Shown here: piece by piece, positions 1 through 10,475 of the stretch
Layout: each line of letters starts with the position of its first letter
Numbering within the stretch: the stretch's first letter is position 1
Source: Diatrype stigma
Lineage: Eukaryota > Ascomycota > Sordariomycetes > Xylariales > Diatrypaceae
NCBI GenBank assembly: GCA_022225965.2
Contig: JAKJXP020000168.1
Location: 1-61,783, forward strand
Direction of reading: 5' to 3'
DNA: 61,783 bases
The notes under the pieces: generated by a model
Told to the model about the DNA's origin: nothing
Databases searched by the model: none
What the model saw: only the letters and a program-made list of their open reading frames with translations
Program-made: the position numbers and the translations under genes

Positions 1-115
<115 letters not shown>

Positions 116-1192
116 ATGACATCTAACGAAAATACGGAGTTTTACGAGGAAAAGCAGGGAACGGTGGGGGGCGCGGCCAAACAGTTAAATCTACACAACC
201 ATATAAGGAGTTCGAAAACGATTACTCGGAACAGGTGTTCTCGCATATGCGAAGTGATGTCTCCTATTTTATTACCAGCGTCACTACATTTTCATTGGTT
301 ATGGTGGACTGTGCCCAGGGGTGGCTGACCAAAACCCAGCTCCTATGCATAATACCCGTAGGTACCGCGAAGTCGTATAAGTTAGAAGGCGCTGCAGGTT
401 GCTGCAGCTGTGAAAGACTAAGTCACGAATTACCCGTCGTTTTCTACGTTTTGTTTGTGTATTGAGTAGTAGTAGGGGGGTGAGGGGGCGGGGCTAAAGG
501 GAAGAGAGAAGCCCGCAACGGAAGACAACAGCGGCAGGGACGTGGCAGACATCGCGGCACAGATACGGGCCATTTTCAAATCAAATAAAGTCCTACATGA
601 CGGTTTTCACGGGCATTAGCACACTTGTTTAGAGACGACGCATGATGAATCTCATATTTTTAAGACAGCGAGGCTGAAAATATTGTACTATTGCCTTCGC
701 TCTCTCAAACTGTCGGACGTCCGTTAGAAATCACAGATCTAACTTATGTATGGGGGGTAACGTATATCCAGGTCTCGTAAACGCCATGCCAGCATGTTCT
801 CATGCAATTCATATATCCGCGTCCATGTTCCGTGATTCTGTTTCCGTATCCCATGAATCCGTAATGCCATATGCCATAATCAATCACTGTAGTAGACCCT
901 CCCCCTCGCCATCATCCCCGTGGGTGAGGGACCATCAAAAAACATTATACCCCCCGTTTAGATTGTGGGGTGTTGGCGTGTATGCTTGTATGTGTGCGAA
1001 AGATTGCGCTTGCATCATCTTCTAGATCGTACAAGCTGTCTAGCCATCCGCCCGCTCGTCCATGGCCATCATGCCAAACGCAGATGCCCGACCGAACGGG
1101 TGGTGATAAGATATTAATGATAAAACATTAGTCGAAAAAGAAAAGGCGAAATCAAAGCATTCATCCTCCCTCAGCCCTCCATGTTCCTGCGC
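116..1192. other. Intergenic, 3' side of the DUF3433 gene
   Basis: Only short ORFs without recognisable domains occur here. No tRNA, transposon or conserved coding segment is seen. It contains the downstream flank of the minus-strand DUF3433 gene. Confidence 0.5.
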
Positions 1193-4029
1193 CTAGCGCT
1201 CGTAATTGCGCAAGCTGCGCGGGCTGACCGTGTACTTGCTGTAGCGCTTAATGCCAAGGCGCTCGTGATGGCTAGGGTGGCCCCAACCAAAGGTCCAGCG
1301 ACCCTGGCCCTGGCCGGCATCGAGGCGTGCGCGTAGCTCGCCGGGGCCGCGCGGGTAGTTGAAGGCGGGATCGGCGCGCAGCTCCTCGTTGCTGCAGAAG
1401 CTGAGGATCTCGGCAAGGCAGGTGACGGCGTGCGGGAGGCGGAAGGGGTCGCGCCGGGGCACAAGTGCGGCGAGGCCGATCAGGTACAGGGCGAGCATGA
1501 ACAGGACGACGGCGAAGGCGGCGAGGTTGGGGTACATGCGCACGATGCGGGAGGGAGGAGTCAGGGCGATGAACAGGCCGCCCCCGACGATGGGGAGCAT
1601 GATGAAGAAGGGGGTTAGGAACGAGGTGGTGGCGACGCGCCAGTGCTTGTTCCGCATGGCTGCGGACGTCGCGCCCCAGGGCAGGCAGCAGGCGGCGTAG
1701 TCCACTAGAAGCGACGATTCCGCACTAGAGCCCTCGGGCTGCGATAGCGCTCCCCAAGGCATCAGGATTCGCAAGGTGAGGTCCAGAGACTGGAACGCCA
1801 GGTACAGGATCATGCCGATGAGCGAGGGTAGGAAGGAGTAGAGGAAGTTGGCCGGCGAGAATACGCCTTCCGTGGGAGCGGAGCCGAGTCCGGGCACGAA
1901 GCCGTGTCGCACATCGGTGGCGTGGTTGAAAGAGACGGCGATGAGGGCGATGAAGAGGACGAAGGCCGTCACAAAGAAGAGGCTGATCTGGCCGCTGCGG
2001 AAGCACCATGGTAGATACTGAAAGCGCATTTCGGGCGAGTCTGCTTCCAGCCTTCTTGTAGGTGATTCGGCAGACGTCTCTCGTAGCCGATCCCACATCT
2101 GTCCGCCCGTGGTTTGGAACGAGACCTTTTCCTCGTGGCTCGGCACGCCGATGCTGTACCATACAGGAAGCCCTGGCGCCTCGTTCGAAGACCAAAACCC
2201 GAGCTTCTCAACATTATCTCTTAGCCAGGACTTGAACTGCTTCCTACTCGAGTACGTCTCCGTCCCACGGTACTGTCGCAGCGAATTGCTTTGCGCAGAT
2301 ACCTGAATGATGTCCGCAAGGGTTCGGAGGTCCCAGCCTTCCAGCATCCCGCTTTGTCTGCCATGCCAGTAGACGAACATGATCACCAACGCTGAGAGAA
2401 GCGACAAATACAGAGCCACCAACGTCCACACCACGCCCTGCACAGTTGCCCAGGTCCACGTGCCGTCGACCAGCTTGACGGTGAAAAGACAGCACAGCAG
2501 CGGAATCGTAAAGTTCAGGAGCCAAACATTGAGCATAGGTATCCAAACGTTCCAGGGGCCGGCGAGTTGCGGCCAGAGGAAAGACTTTGGGTACAAAGGC
2601 AGTAGAACGGCATCCCGACGCTCTCGTACATCTTCAGAGGCCATCATTGAAAAGGGCAAGACTCGAAACGACGCAGTGATCACGCCCTGGGCGTAAACAA
2701 GTATAACTGCGCCGAGCAACTGCGGCAAAAACCTAAATAAGAAGTAATCCCCGCCATACATCGTACCGCCGTATGCCATGAAGCCATTGCGGCCGACAGA
2801 ATATACGGCACAAAAGATGAGAGCTGCGGTCATTAAGAGGCATAACACCATCAAAAGCAACAAAGAGTGGTCTCGTAGGATCCAAGGCTTGAACGTCAGG
2901 GGCGGGGAGCTTCCAGATTTCTCTGGGTCTACTTCCGCATGTGACGGCGCGCTGGGCTCGGCTTGCCAGTGCTCAACGTCCCTCGGGAAATTGACGACAG
3001 AGCCAGAGGCGGAAGATCGGGGGCGTAAGGCAGGCGCTTCACGATCGTACCTGTGTCGTTCGGGAGCGAAAGCTGGCTCGGGCCGGTTTCGAACCCTGGA
3101 TACGTCGGATGGCTGGTAGGCGAACGGCAAGGACCCTGGTGAAGGCGCGGGTACTTCGTTCCATTCTGATAGCGGGCTTGGAGCGAGGTCCGGAGTATAC
3201 TGTTGTGGCACCGCACTAGTGGTAGGGCGCGGCGGTTGGGCTCTGTCAGGCCCTCTCTCGGGCCGCAGTATCACAGGGGAAGGCTCCGAGATGCGGTTGG
3301 ATTCCGGTACAGGCTCGGAGACATGAGGCTGATGAAACAGAGCAGGTGTCGCATTGGGGACGAGGTGGTGTGCCCTAGGGTAGGATTCGCCACTTTCGGA
3401 GGACTCATGCCTCGGGTATGCCCCCCAGCTGTCGTCTCGACGCCGAGTCAAGGCATCCAGAGCATACTGGATGTATGGGACGTCTGGGACGCCGGGCGTG
3501 ACGGATTTTTCGGCAGCTATGGCCAGCTCGTCCTTGAAGTCCCTCCCCCCGAGGCCATTGTCCTGCATTAGGGCAGCCATGGGCAGCTGCGAGCTGTCGA
3601 GAGGAATAAGGGGGCTGTTGGGCGTCACTGGTTGATTGGCATACTGGCTTGTAGGGGTTCGTAGGTGGCCGAACAGACGCTCACGCTCACGCTCCGGCTC
3701 GTATGCCTCGGAATCGGATGCGATGGACGGAGGTGTTGGGGCGTAAGGAGCTACAGAAGGCTGCGCAGAGCGAGATGAAAGTCCACCACCACCTGCACTT
3801 TGCAGGCTGGAATGGTTGGTTTCTCGGCGAGGGTCGTGGACGACAGTGACCTGTGAGTTTGTTGCTGGGGGTGTACCAGCAGCATCATCTGGGTGTAACC
3901 GTGGCGGCGGCGAACCTAGATGCGTGCATGCATGAGCGACCAATCCTGGAGTAAGATGGGAAATAGATTGATGAATGTTGACTTACTGCTATGTGCAAGT
4001 TGCTCCCAATTGGGGGTTGAGGAACCCAT
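1193..4029 (-). CDS. DUF3433-family multi-pass membrane protein
   Basis: Two exons: 4029-3987, then 3915-1193, split by a 71-nt intron (GTAAGT donor, CTAG acceptor). The join gives M-G-S-S-T-P-N-W-E-Q-L-A-H-S-S and a 921-aa product. Residues 1 to about 350 are Pro/Ser-rich and probably disordered. Two repeated membrane modules follow: hydrophobic helices near 363-388, 406-426, 472-495 and 507-528, then near 658-677, 705-725, 781-800 and 813-833. Each module has helix pairs separated by a long hydrophilic stretch, the layout of DUF3433 (Pfam) proteins, which are common in filamentous ascomycetes and whose biochemical role is not established. The short first exon was chosen because the long exon has no in-frame ATG at its 5' end and a clean acceptor lies there. 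A CCAAT box on the minus strand at 4110-4114 and TTCTTGC repeats lie just upstream. Likely plasma-membrane or endomembrane (inference). Confidence 0.85.
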
Positions 4030-5426
4030 GTTTGTATCCGTCTCGGTATGTCTTGCGAATATTGACGATGCTTTTCTTGTTTCTTGCTTCTTGCTTCTTG
4101 CTTCTTGCTATTGGCTTTGCTATTGACGATTCTTCACCCAAGTAAGTGTGCAAGTGTCTCTCTCGCTCCTCCCACTGGGTTGAACCGACCAATTGCAAGC
4201 TCAAAGTACTATCGCGTCTTGCAGATACATACAGGTGCAGGTGCAGGTGCAGAGCAGAGCAGAGAAGAGACAGACTGGATGTAACAGTTGTCTGGGATAG
4301 AATGCATTACGAGGAAGCGCAGAGCAGAAATGAAATATGGCCGAACGGGTTCTTACCGCATCTTGTTAAACAAGAAGAGGCTGGGCGGTGGTGGCCATCG
4401 TGCCGTGCAGAAAGTTGGTGGTTGGGCAACCAAACACCTGCATATGCATCGTGCACCCAGCCACCGGACCACCGAAACTCTCTTTAGGGCAGACTGAAAC
4501 CGCATGAACCCCGGATTTTCAAACAAGGGGATTCACCTAAATGTGCTAATACCTGCCTATGTATTCAATGGTAGTATTGTCCGGTTCTTGTTTGCGCAGG
4601 CACATTTGACTTCTGTGGTCACGTCACTTACAAAGTCTCACTTAAACTGTAGGTATATTCACTAGACTACTCCGTAACTGCCTTCTTTTTGTCCGTGGCA
4701 ACCCAAGATCAATTGAGATAAGCTCTGGTGGGGTTTCGAGCTTGGACCAGAACAGCGGACAACAGGGCAGAACAGGGGTGGATAGGTAGGTTAGTAATAC
4801 GGGGTGGAGATGAGGCAGGCTGGCGAATCAGCGAGTTGAGACAGCTAGGCACCCAGAAATGCAGGTGGCCCTTGCACCTCGCAGGCACCACTGACCTGAC
4901 AAAGCCAGGCACGGTTAGCTCACCCGATAACCCACTGCTCAGGGCTGTCAACCCCGGACGATCGATGCTTGCGTGATGTGATTGGTGGTGCTTGCTGTCA
5001 CTCGCTCATGTAAGGAGGGTCTTTCCGGGTCCTTACCTAAGCACTACTTGGTGGCCCGTTCTTTGACGCCCCATTATTATTCGGTTCGCATCCGAGATTC
5101 TTTGGCAGATCCCAAAAGTTTATTTCCCCTTCAGACCCCATAGATTCTCTGATATATAGGTATGGCACAGTTTATATCTCTATTCTCCTATTTGCAAAAT
5201 TTACTTACACCTACGCATGAGGTTGTTTCATCCCCGTTGATTTTGTGCTTCAGGCAATAGGTATATTTACATCGCCCAACTCGATATGTACAAAAGAATT
5301 GAAAATCCTCCACCACGCAATAATGATACCAGAACCTCCCTTTCATATGTCGTCCAAACGTCTACCTGTAGTATCTACCTGTAGTGTCCATCCCTCGGCT
5401 CTACCCTTGCATGCAATACCACCCAT
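4030..5426. other. Intergenic: DUF3433 promoter and 3' flank of secreted gene
   Basis: It holds the promoter side of the DUF3433 gene, including a TTCTTGC repeat tract near 4078-4108, an inverted CCAAT box at 4110-4114 and a GGTGCA repeat near 4229-4250. The rest is ordinary sequence without a recognisable gene. Confidence 0.5.
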
Positions 5427-6191
5427 CTACCGGAATGCCCGCTCGTCCTCGCACTCGCCAGCGCTAGGGGCGCCCTCGACGGTGGCCTTGAAGGCACCGT
5501 GCCAGTTACCGCTGTTGGCGGCGTAGCCACACTCGGAGCCGGCCTGGGGGTCGGCGCGGTAGAAGATCTGCGCGTACAGGTTGGCGACGTCCTGTGCGTT
5601 CAGCTCCGTGTCCGCATGTCCGCTCTGCGCCCAGTACGTGAGGTAGATCTTGCCGTCGCGCTTGGCGAGGCCGGGTGCTGCTGACCCGTCCACGTCGGCC
5701 TCGTGCGCGGCCATGAACGCCATGTCGGCCTGGACCACCTCGCCCGTCGCCTTGTCGACCCGCTTGGTCATGTCCTGGATGAACGAGATGTCGGTGCCGT
5801 CGCGGGCCGTCAGCGACGCCGGCAGCCACCGGTAGGTGATGGTCTCGTCATCCTCCTCCAGGTACATGTGCTCCGAGTCGTCGCCGCCGCGCTTCTCCGA
5901 CGCGCTAGCCGTGCCGACGACCTTGGCCTTCACCCAGGCGGCGAACTGAGAGGCCGCGGCGTTGACCGTTGGTGCGTAGATCACGGCCAAGCCTGCTCCC
6001 GCCCAGAAGACGGTCTTGCCAACACAGAGGAAGCCGTTGTGGTTTTCGTAAACCTTGAGCGAGTCACGGGCACACTGGTTGCCACGAGCTTCGAGCTGCG
6101 TAGAAGTAGCAGCTGGCTTCGCTTGAGGGACCACGCCCGCGTAAGCGGTGCTGATAGCGAGGGCGGCGTTCAGGATGGTGGAAGTCTTCAT
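5427..6191 (-). CDS. Secreted protein of unknown function (254 aa)
   Basis: Single exon. The start was placed at the ATG at 6191, not at the longer upstream ORF start, because it begins a signal peptide (MKTSTILNAALAISTAYA, probable cleavage near residue 18-20). A TATAAA box on the minus strand at 6359-6364 lies about 170 nt upstream. The mature part has four cysteines (N-Q-C, F-L-C, S-E-C, G-E-C), enough for two disulfides. A hydrophobic, Ala-rich segment follows the second cysteine, and several K-R dipeptides could be Kex2 processing sites. The C-terminal third (from about K-I-Y-L-T-Y-W to S-G-N-W-H-G-A-F) is the most structured-looking part. I recognise no domain. It could be a small secreted effector-like or cell-wall protein, but nothing in the sequence fixes a role. 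High GC makes the opposite strand open as well; that is a shadow. Confidence 0.75.
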   Translation of the reverse strand: MKTSTILNAALAISTAYAGVVPQAKPAATSTQLEARGNQCARDSLKVYENHNGFLCVGKTVFWAGAGLAVIYAPTVNAAASQFAAWVKAKVVGTASASEKRGGDDSEHMYLEEDDETITYRWLPASLTARDGTDISFIQDMTKRVDKATGEVVQADMAFMAAHEADVDGSAAPGLAKRDGKIYLTYWAQSGHADTELNAQDVANLYAQIFYRADPQAGSECGYAANSGNWHGAFKATVEGAPSAGECEDERAFR

Positions 6192-6358
6192 TTTGTATGG
6201 TTGTAGACGTGTAAATGTGGTAGAACTGGGTCTCGGATGGAAGTGATGGTGGTGAGGCTGAGAACCTGAGTAAATACAGAAGAAGGGAGGTTGCTGATGC
6301 TTTAGGATGGTGACTGATGAGGAAGGGGTAAGCTTTCCTGTCTGGAATCCCAATGAGC

Positions 6359-6364
6359 TTTATA
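6359..6364 (-). promoter_or_regulatory. TATA box of the secreted 254-aa gene
   Basis: TATAAA on the minus strand, about 170 nt upstream of the ATG at 6191. Position and orientation fit a core promoter with a 5' leader of roughly 100-140 nt. Confidence 0.5.
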
Positions 6365-9300
6365 CTTCCTGTCCTACGTCGAGTCTCCTGGCTGACATAG
6401 GGCTGATAGGATAATCGTCCGCCTTGGTGATCTTTACTAAAACGCACGACTGTTTAGACTGTATAGCCTTGTTCCCTGGCGAGGGCACCGGGTCCACCGC
6501 TTTCATTCGCATACAACTGCCCGGAAGTCGTCTCGAGCTCTACGGACCTATCACAGATGCGAACCTCCATGCGATCTCGATTATGCCAGCATCGTTACAG
6601 CGTTGTTCGCTGTATAAAGCCTGGAACTAGAAGGCTACTATTCACTGTGCCGCCCGTTGTGGGTCTCCGCTTGGTCGGACCGTTTGGGTCAGCGAGTATA
6701 ACCTCAGCCGAGTTTTCTGGGCCCGGTGTTTCGACGTCAATGCTTGTTTCAATTATCCACAATCTTTACTACGTGGTATGACAGCTGTCACCGTAGCTGC
6801 GGTTCAAGGCTAACTGTGCCGAACTTCCAGTAAGGCTTAAAAAGAAGAAGAGCTGAACAGTCTATTTACAGTAGCAGTGGGGAAACGATCGGCGATAGAA
6901 CGGTCTTTGGCAGTGACTATTATTAATAGTGCAGCCATGATTAAAGGGTTCTCCTCGTGGGTATTCATGAAAAAGAAGGTTTCACAAGAATTTGGAAGCA
7001 GGATGCATATCGGTATCTAGGAACTCATCATATGCAATCAGTCTCTAGATGAACCTTGTGGCCTTCCTAAGCGCTTCTACAGAATAATGCACAAGATGAG
7101 ATGAACCCCCAAGGTAACAAAGAAAATGCATGCATGAATTCTCAAAGAGCAAAGTTCTAGAGATGACAGACGACTAGCTATACTCACTAATCGACAACAC
7201 AAAACCTTACACTACTTCATCTTACCGTTGTTTTGCTTATACCTGCTCCCGCTTGGAAGGCGAGGCTATTTGTGGAATGGAGCTAGCTACCTGAATCTCT
7301 TCTTACCTAAACATAGTCATGAGTTTAATGTTCTAGGCCGGGAGTATGTGTAATTTTGCCTATTCTTTTACGTTATCTGACCTTCTCTGCTCCTCCTTGG
7401 TATGACAATCGCCCCAGAAATGAATGCTACTAGGTATGCTAACATTCTCATAGACGACAACTGACAGAGTAGAGCTACAACTAAGATCGGCCTCGCCTCT
7501 CGATTCTGTCTCGTTTTGGTCATGATCGTCATACAGAAGCCATCGTTGGACTCGTACGATGTAGACTCGTACGGCACCTTCGGCCCTTCACCTCCTTCTA
7601 GCCCGTCACCGCACGGAGCAGGAACAGCCACCCCCAGGATTTTCTGACAGAGAGGGATCCCGGTGAGCCCTCAGTCCTCACTTACACTACTACATCGTCG
7701 CCGCAGTCGTATAATTATCCCTAAGCAGCTGAGAAGGCATCTCATAGTTCTTGGGAGAAGTGAGAGGTGTGGAGTAGATACCTGGAAGATGAAAAATTCG
7801 AGATACCAAAAACGCCATACTTACTACCTAGGTACCTGTTATATGGAGGGGTGGGTAATTGGTGGCCACGGTTACTTCCCCGTAATATGTTCTTTTCGAT
7901 ATGTCGAGACGGCCCGTACCGCAGAACCCGGGCCGAACATTTTTGGTGGTGGCTGGATGAATGCCATATAACGGTCATGACCAATGAAGCTGGCCAAGGT
8001 GACTTCCTATCAAGGCCAAAGCAGACAGAGACACTATCACCTTGAGACTTTATGCAGGGATATGGAGCTATATTGAAACCCCCACTGCTTGAAGCCGTCG
8101 TGAACTACAATATAGCAAAATGGGAGTCATGTGTACAATGCTTCTTTGGATGGTGAACACTTGTGCGCTCAATTAGATGTCGTGATTGCTTCTAAAGTCA
8201 ACGTGATATTAGCTAGCGCTTCTATGCCATCACTTGTCTAACCATGCTTTTTAAGGTGTTGACACTTCATATCCTAAGAGTGAGATTCCGCAGATCCCCC
8301 TATGGCGGGATAAGCCGGCTACTACTTCGATCTCTGAGCTTAGTACATGCTTTTTTAAAACAGGATCTCCCTTAAAACGCACATAATCGCCACGAACATC
8401 AACACCTGGGGTCATCATATACTCTCGACGGCGATAGGTTATACCAGCAATTAGAGAAATACCGCAGCTTCGAGTGTACTAGTATACCATACTACAGTGT
8501 CGTTTATCAACAAATATCTATATCAAGGGCACGCAGACTTGTAACATCATCGTCAACCTCCTTGATTCATTCTTTTTTGTGTGATCGACCACGTCGACTA
8601 GTAAGAAGAGTCTGACTTGATAACTACCTTAGCCCCAAGACAAAGCAACAGGCAAAGACAAGAATTGGGTTGGAGTTGGCTTCTCATGTTGTCCGGTCGA
8701 AAACACAGGGGCCGGATGATTCCACCAAGTTCAACCCCAAAAATCAAAGAACTGAAACCTTCGATTGTCGCCCAGGTTGGTTCGATTCTCAGAGACACCG
8801 GGTTATATGGCATACACTCGGATAACCGGCTACGGGGAAGGCTGTGAAATAAAACGAAAGACGGACATGACCAAATATCGTCTTCATGCCGAGCCTCGAT
8901 TTCTGGCACCGTAATCACTATCTGTGAAGTCCTCTATGAAAGATATCCCGCCTTCAAGTGACGGAAATTAGCACAACACATGTGGTCAAGAGCGGCGCCT
9001 CTCAGTCGATAGTCATCCTTGTTTGTCTATGCATATAAAATCTAAGCAAGCCAATCCTCTCAGACAAAACGGTTATCGAATGGTTGTATCCAGGCTATCA
9101 TGCTCACGCACGCCGCTGATCCCAAGGGGGCTGAAGGATTTGTTTCGCTCTCGAAGTTCTTGTTATTGAACCTGCGTACCGGGAGCGTCCCGTCAAAGAC
9201 AAGCAGCCGATTTTCTCCCTGTCCCCATTGCTACAAAACATATGAACGTTGCCAAGACGTCCCAACCTTTTCAAAGGCCAAGGGGTGATAGTGGTTGTGA

Positions 9301-9570
9301 TGAGTTAAGGGCGCGATGGAATGTATCGCCGGTAGAGGTCTTTCACAGTTCACCGGTCACCCGATGGGCGATCTGGTATTCTAAGACACCCCAGACTATA
9401 CCCACCAATCCCATTCGAACAATCAGATCTCCTGTGTCAAACATCTATGTCTCACTGACCCGAAGTTCCGATGGCGCAATGTCTTCCTGCGGCCCGACAA
9501 GTTCTCTCGGGAGGCAGAGGGCCGGTCCGCGATGAGTGGTTCTGCGAGGTTGGCAGAGGAGACGAACATC

Positions 9571-9576
9571 TATAAA
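9571..9576 (+). promoter_or_regulatory. TATA box of the elastin-like secreted gene
   Basis: TATAAA on the plus strand about 156-161 nt before the ATG at 9732. The distance suits a fungal core promoter followed by an A-rich and C-rich leader. Confidence 0.5.
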
Positions 9577-9731
9577 GAGCCGCTGTTCCTCGCCGCTGGA
9601 TAGGGTTGATGGACAGACAGCAACCAACAGCAGCAACAGCAACAAGAAAGCAACAATCACTACCAACAACTCAGACAACCAAATCCCAAACCGCCCACAG
9701 CGCATCCACCCCTTCAGCAAACATCATCAAG

Positions 9732-10475
9732 ATGCTCAGCAACATCGTTCTCGCGGGTCTCATCCCAGTGCTACTGGCCAAGCCAGTCGAGTAAGTCCCC
9801 CCCTCAGGCGACACACCTAGCATGGCCAGTCTACTTACATCGTTTAGCCTCCCAAGGGATGCCGAGATTAAGGATGTCCTTCCGCCTATCCCAGCCTCGC
9901 TGAATCTTCCTCGCCTGCCTCTGCCGCCTCTTCCTGTTGTGCCTACTACTCTCACCCCTTCGATCCAGGCTCTCTTGCCCAGAGCCGAGCAAGCCCAGGA
10001 GGCCCAGGCAGCCCAGGCAGCTCAGGCAGCTCAGGCAGTTCAGGCAGCTCAGGCAGCCCAGGCAGCTCAGGCAGCCCAGGCGGGCCAAGCAGGCCAGGCG
10101 GGCCAAGCAGGTCAGGCAGGCAAGGAAGGAGAAGAGCTCCTCGGTCTCCCTCTCCCTATCCCAGATCTCGGGGCCCTTATTGCGGCGCTTCTCCAAGGAC
10201 TTGGGGGCGTCGTACCGGGAGTTGGGGGTCTTGTCCCGGGACTTGGGGGCCTTGTCCCGGGACTCGGGGGCCTTGTCCCGGGACTCGGGGGTCTTGTCCC
10301 GGGACTCGGGGGCCTTGTCCCGGGGCTCGGGGGTCTTGTCCCGGGACTGGGCGGCGCCCCGGGCCAGCCTCTGCCTCTCCCTCTTCCTCTGCCTCTCCCT
10401 CTCCCGGGTCTCCCACCTCTCCCCGGTCTCCCGCCTCTCCCGTCCCTGCCCATCCCGGGGCTCCCACTCAACTGA
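9732..10475 (+). CDS. Secreted low-complexity elastin-like protein (228 aa)
   Basis: Two exons: 9732-9790 and 9848-10475, with a 57-nt intron (GTAAGT...TTTAG). The join reads ...L-A-K-P-V-D-L-P-R-D and stays in frame. Exon 1 encodes a signal peptide (MLSNIVLAGLIPVLLAKPV). After a Pro/Leu-rich segment come three repeat blocks. The first is an Ala-Ala-Gln tripeptide array (9-nt DNA unit, about 9993-10125), shading into Gly-Gln. The second is seven hexapeptide cores, one V-P-G-V-G-G and six V-P-G-L-G-G, each followed by Leu except the last (21-nt DNA unit, about 10207-10350). The third is a Leu-Pro dipeptide tract ending in P-G-L-P-L-N. There are no cysteines and no catalytic motifs. V-P-G-V-G is the classical elastin pentapeptide, so an extracellular structural or coacervating protein is a reasonable inference. 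A TATA box lies at 9571-9576. Repeats of this kind change in number readily. Confidence 0.75.
9993..10125 (+). repeat. 9-nt coding tandem repeat (Ala-Ala-Gln)
   Basis: Imperfect tandem copies of CAGGCAGCC/CAGGCAGCT encode the Ala-Ala-Gln array of the elastin-like protein and change to CAGGCGGGC-type units at the 3' end. Confidence 0.85.
10207..10350 (+). repeat. 21-nt coding tandem repeat (Val-Pro-Gly-Leu-Gly-Gly-Leu)
   Basis: About seven copies of a 21-nt unit containing TTGTCCCGGGACT encode the elastin-like heptads. The copies differ mainly by T/C changes at third positions, which points to recent expansion with drift. Confidence 0.85.

Larger units (their letters stand above)
6192..9731. 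other. Intergenic, about 3.5 kb without a recognisable gene
   Basis: It contains the 5' flank of the secreted gene (TATAAA on minus at 6359-6364) and the promoter of the elastin-like gene. Short ORFs are scattered through it, none with a domain, a signal peptide with a credible continuation, or exon-intron logic that I could reconstruct. Confidence 0.45.

Noticed and set aside
5703..6206. 167-codon ORF antisense to the secreted protein
   Set aside because: High-GC shadow; the minus strand has the signal peptide and TATA box.
8770..8790. tRNA B-box-like GGTTCGATTC
   Set aside because: No matching A box or acceptor stem can be folded around it.
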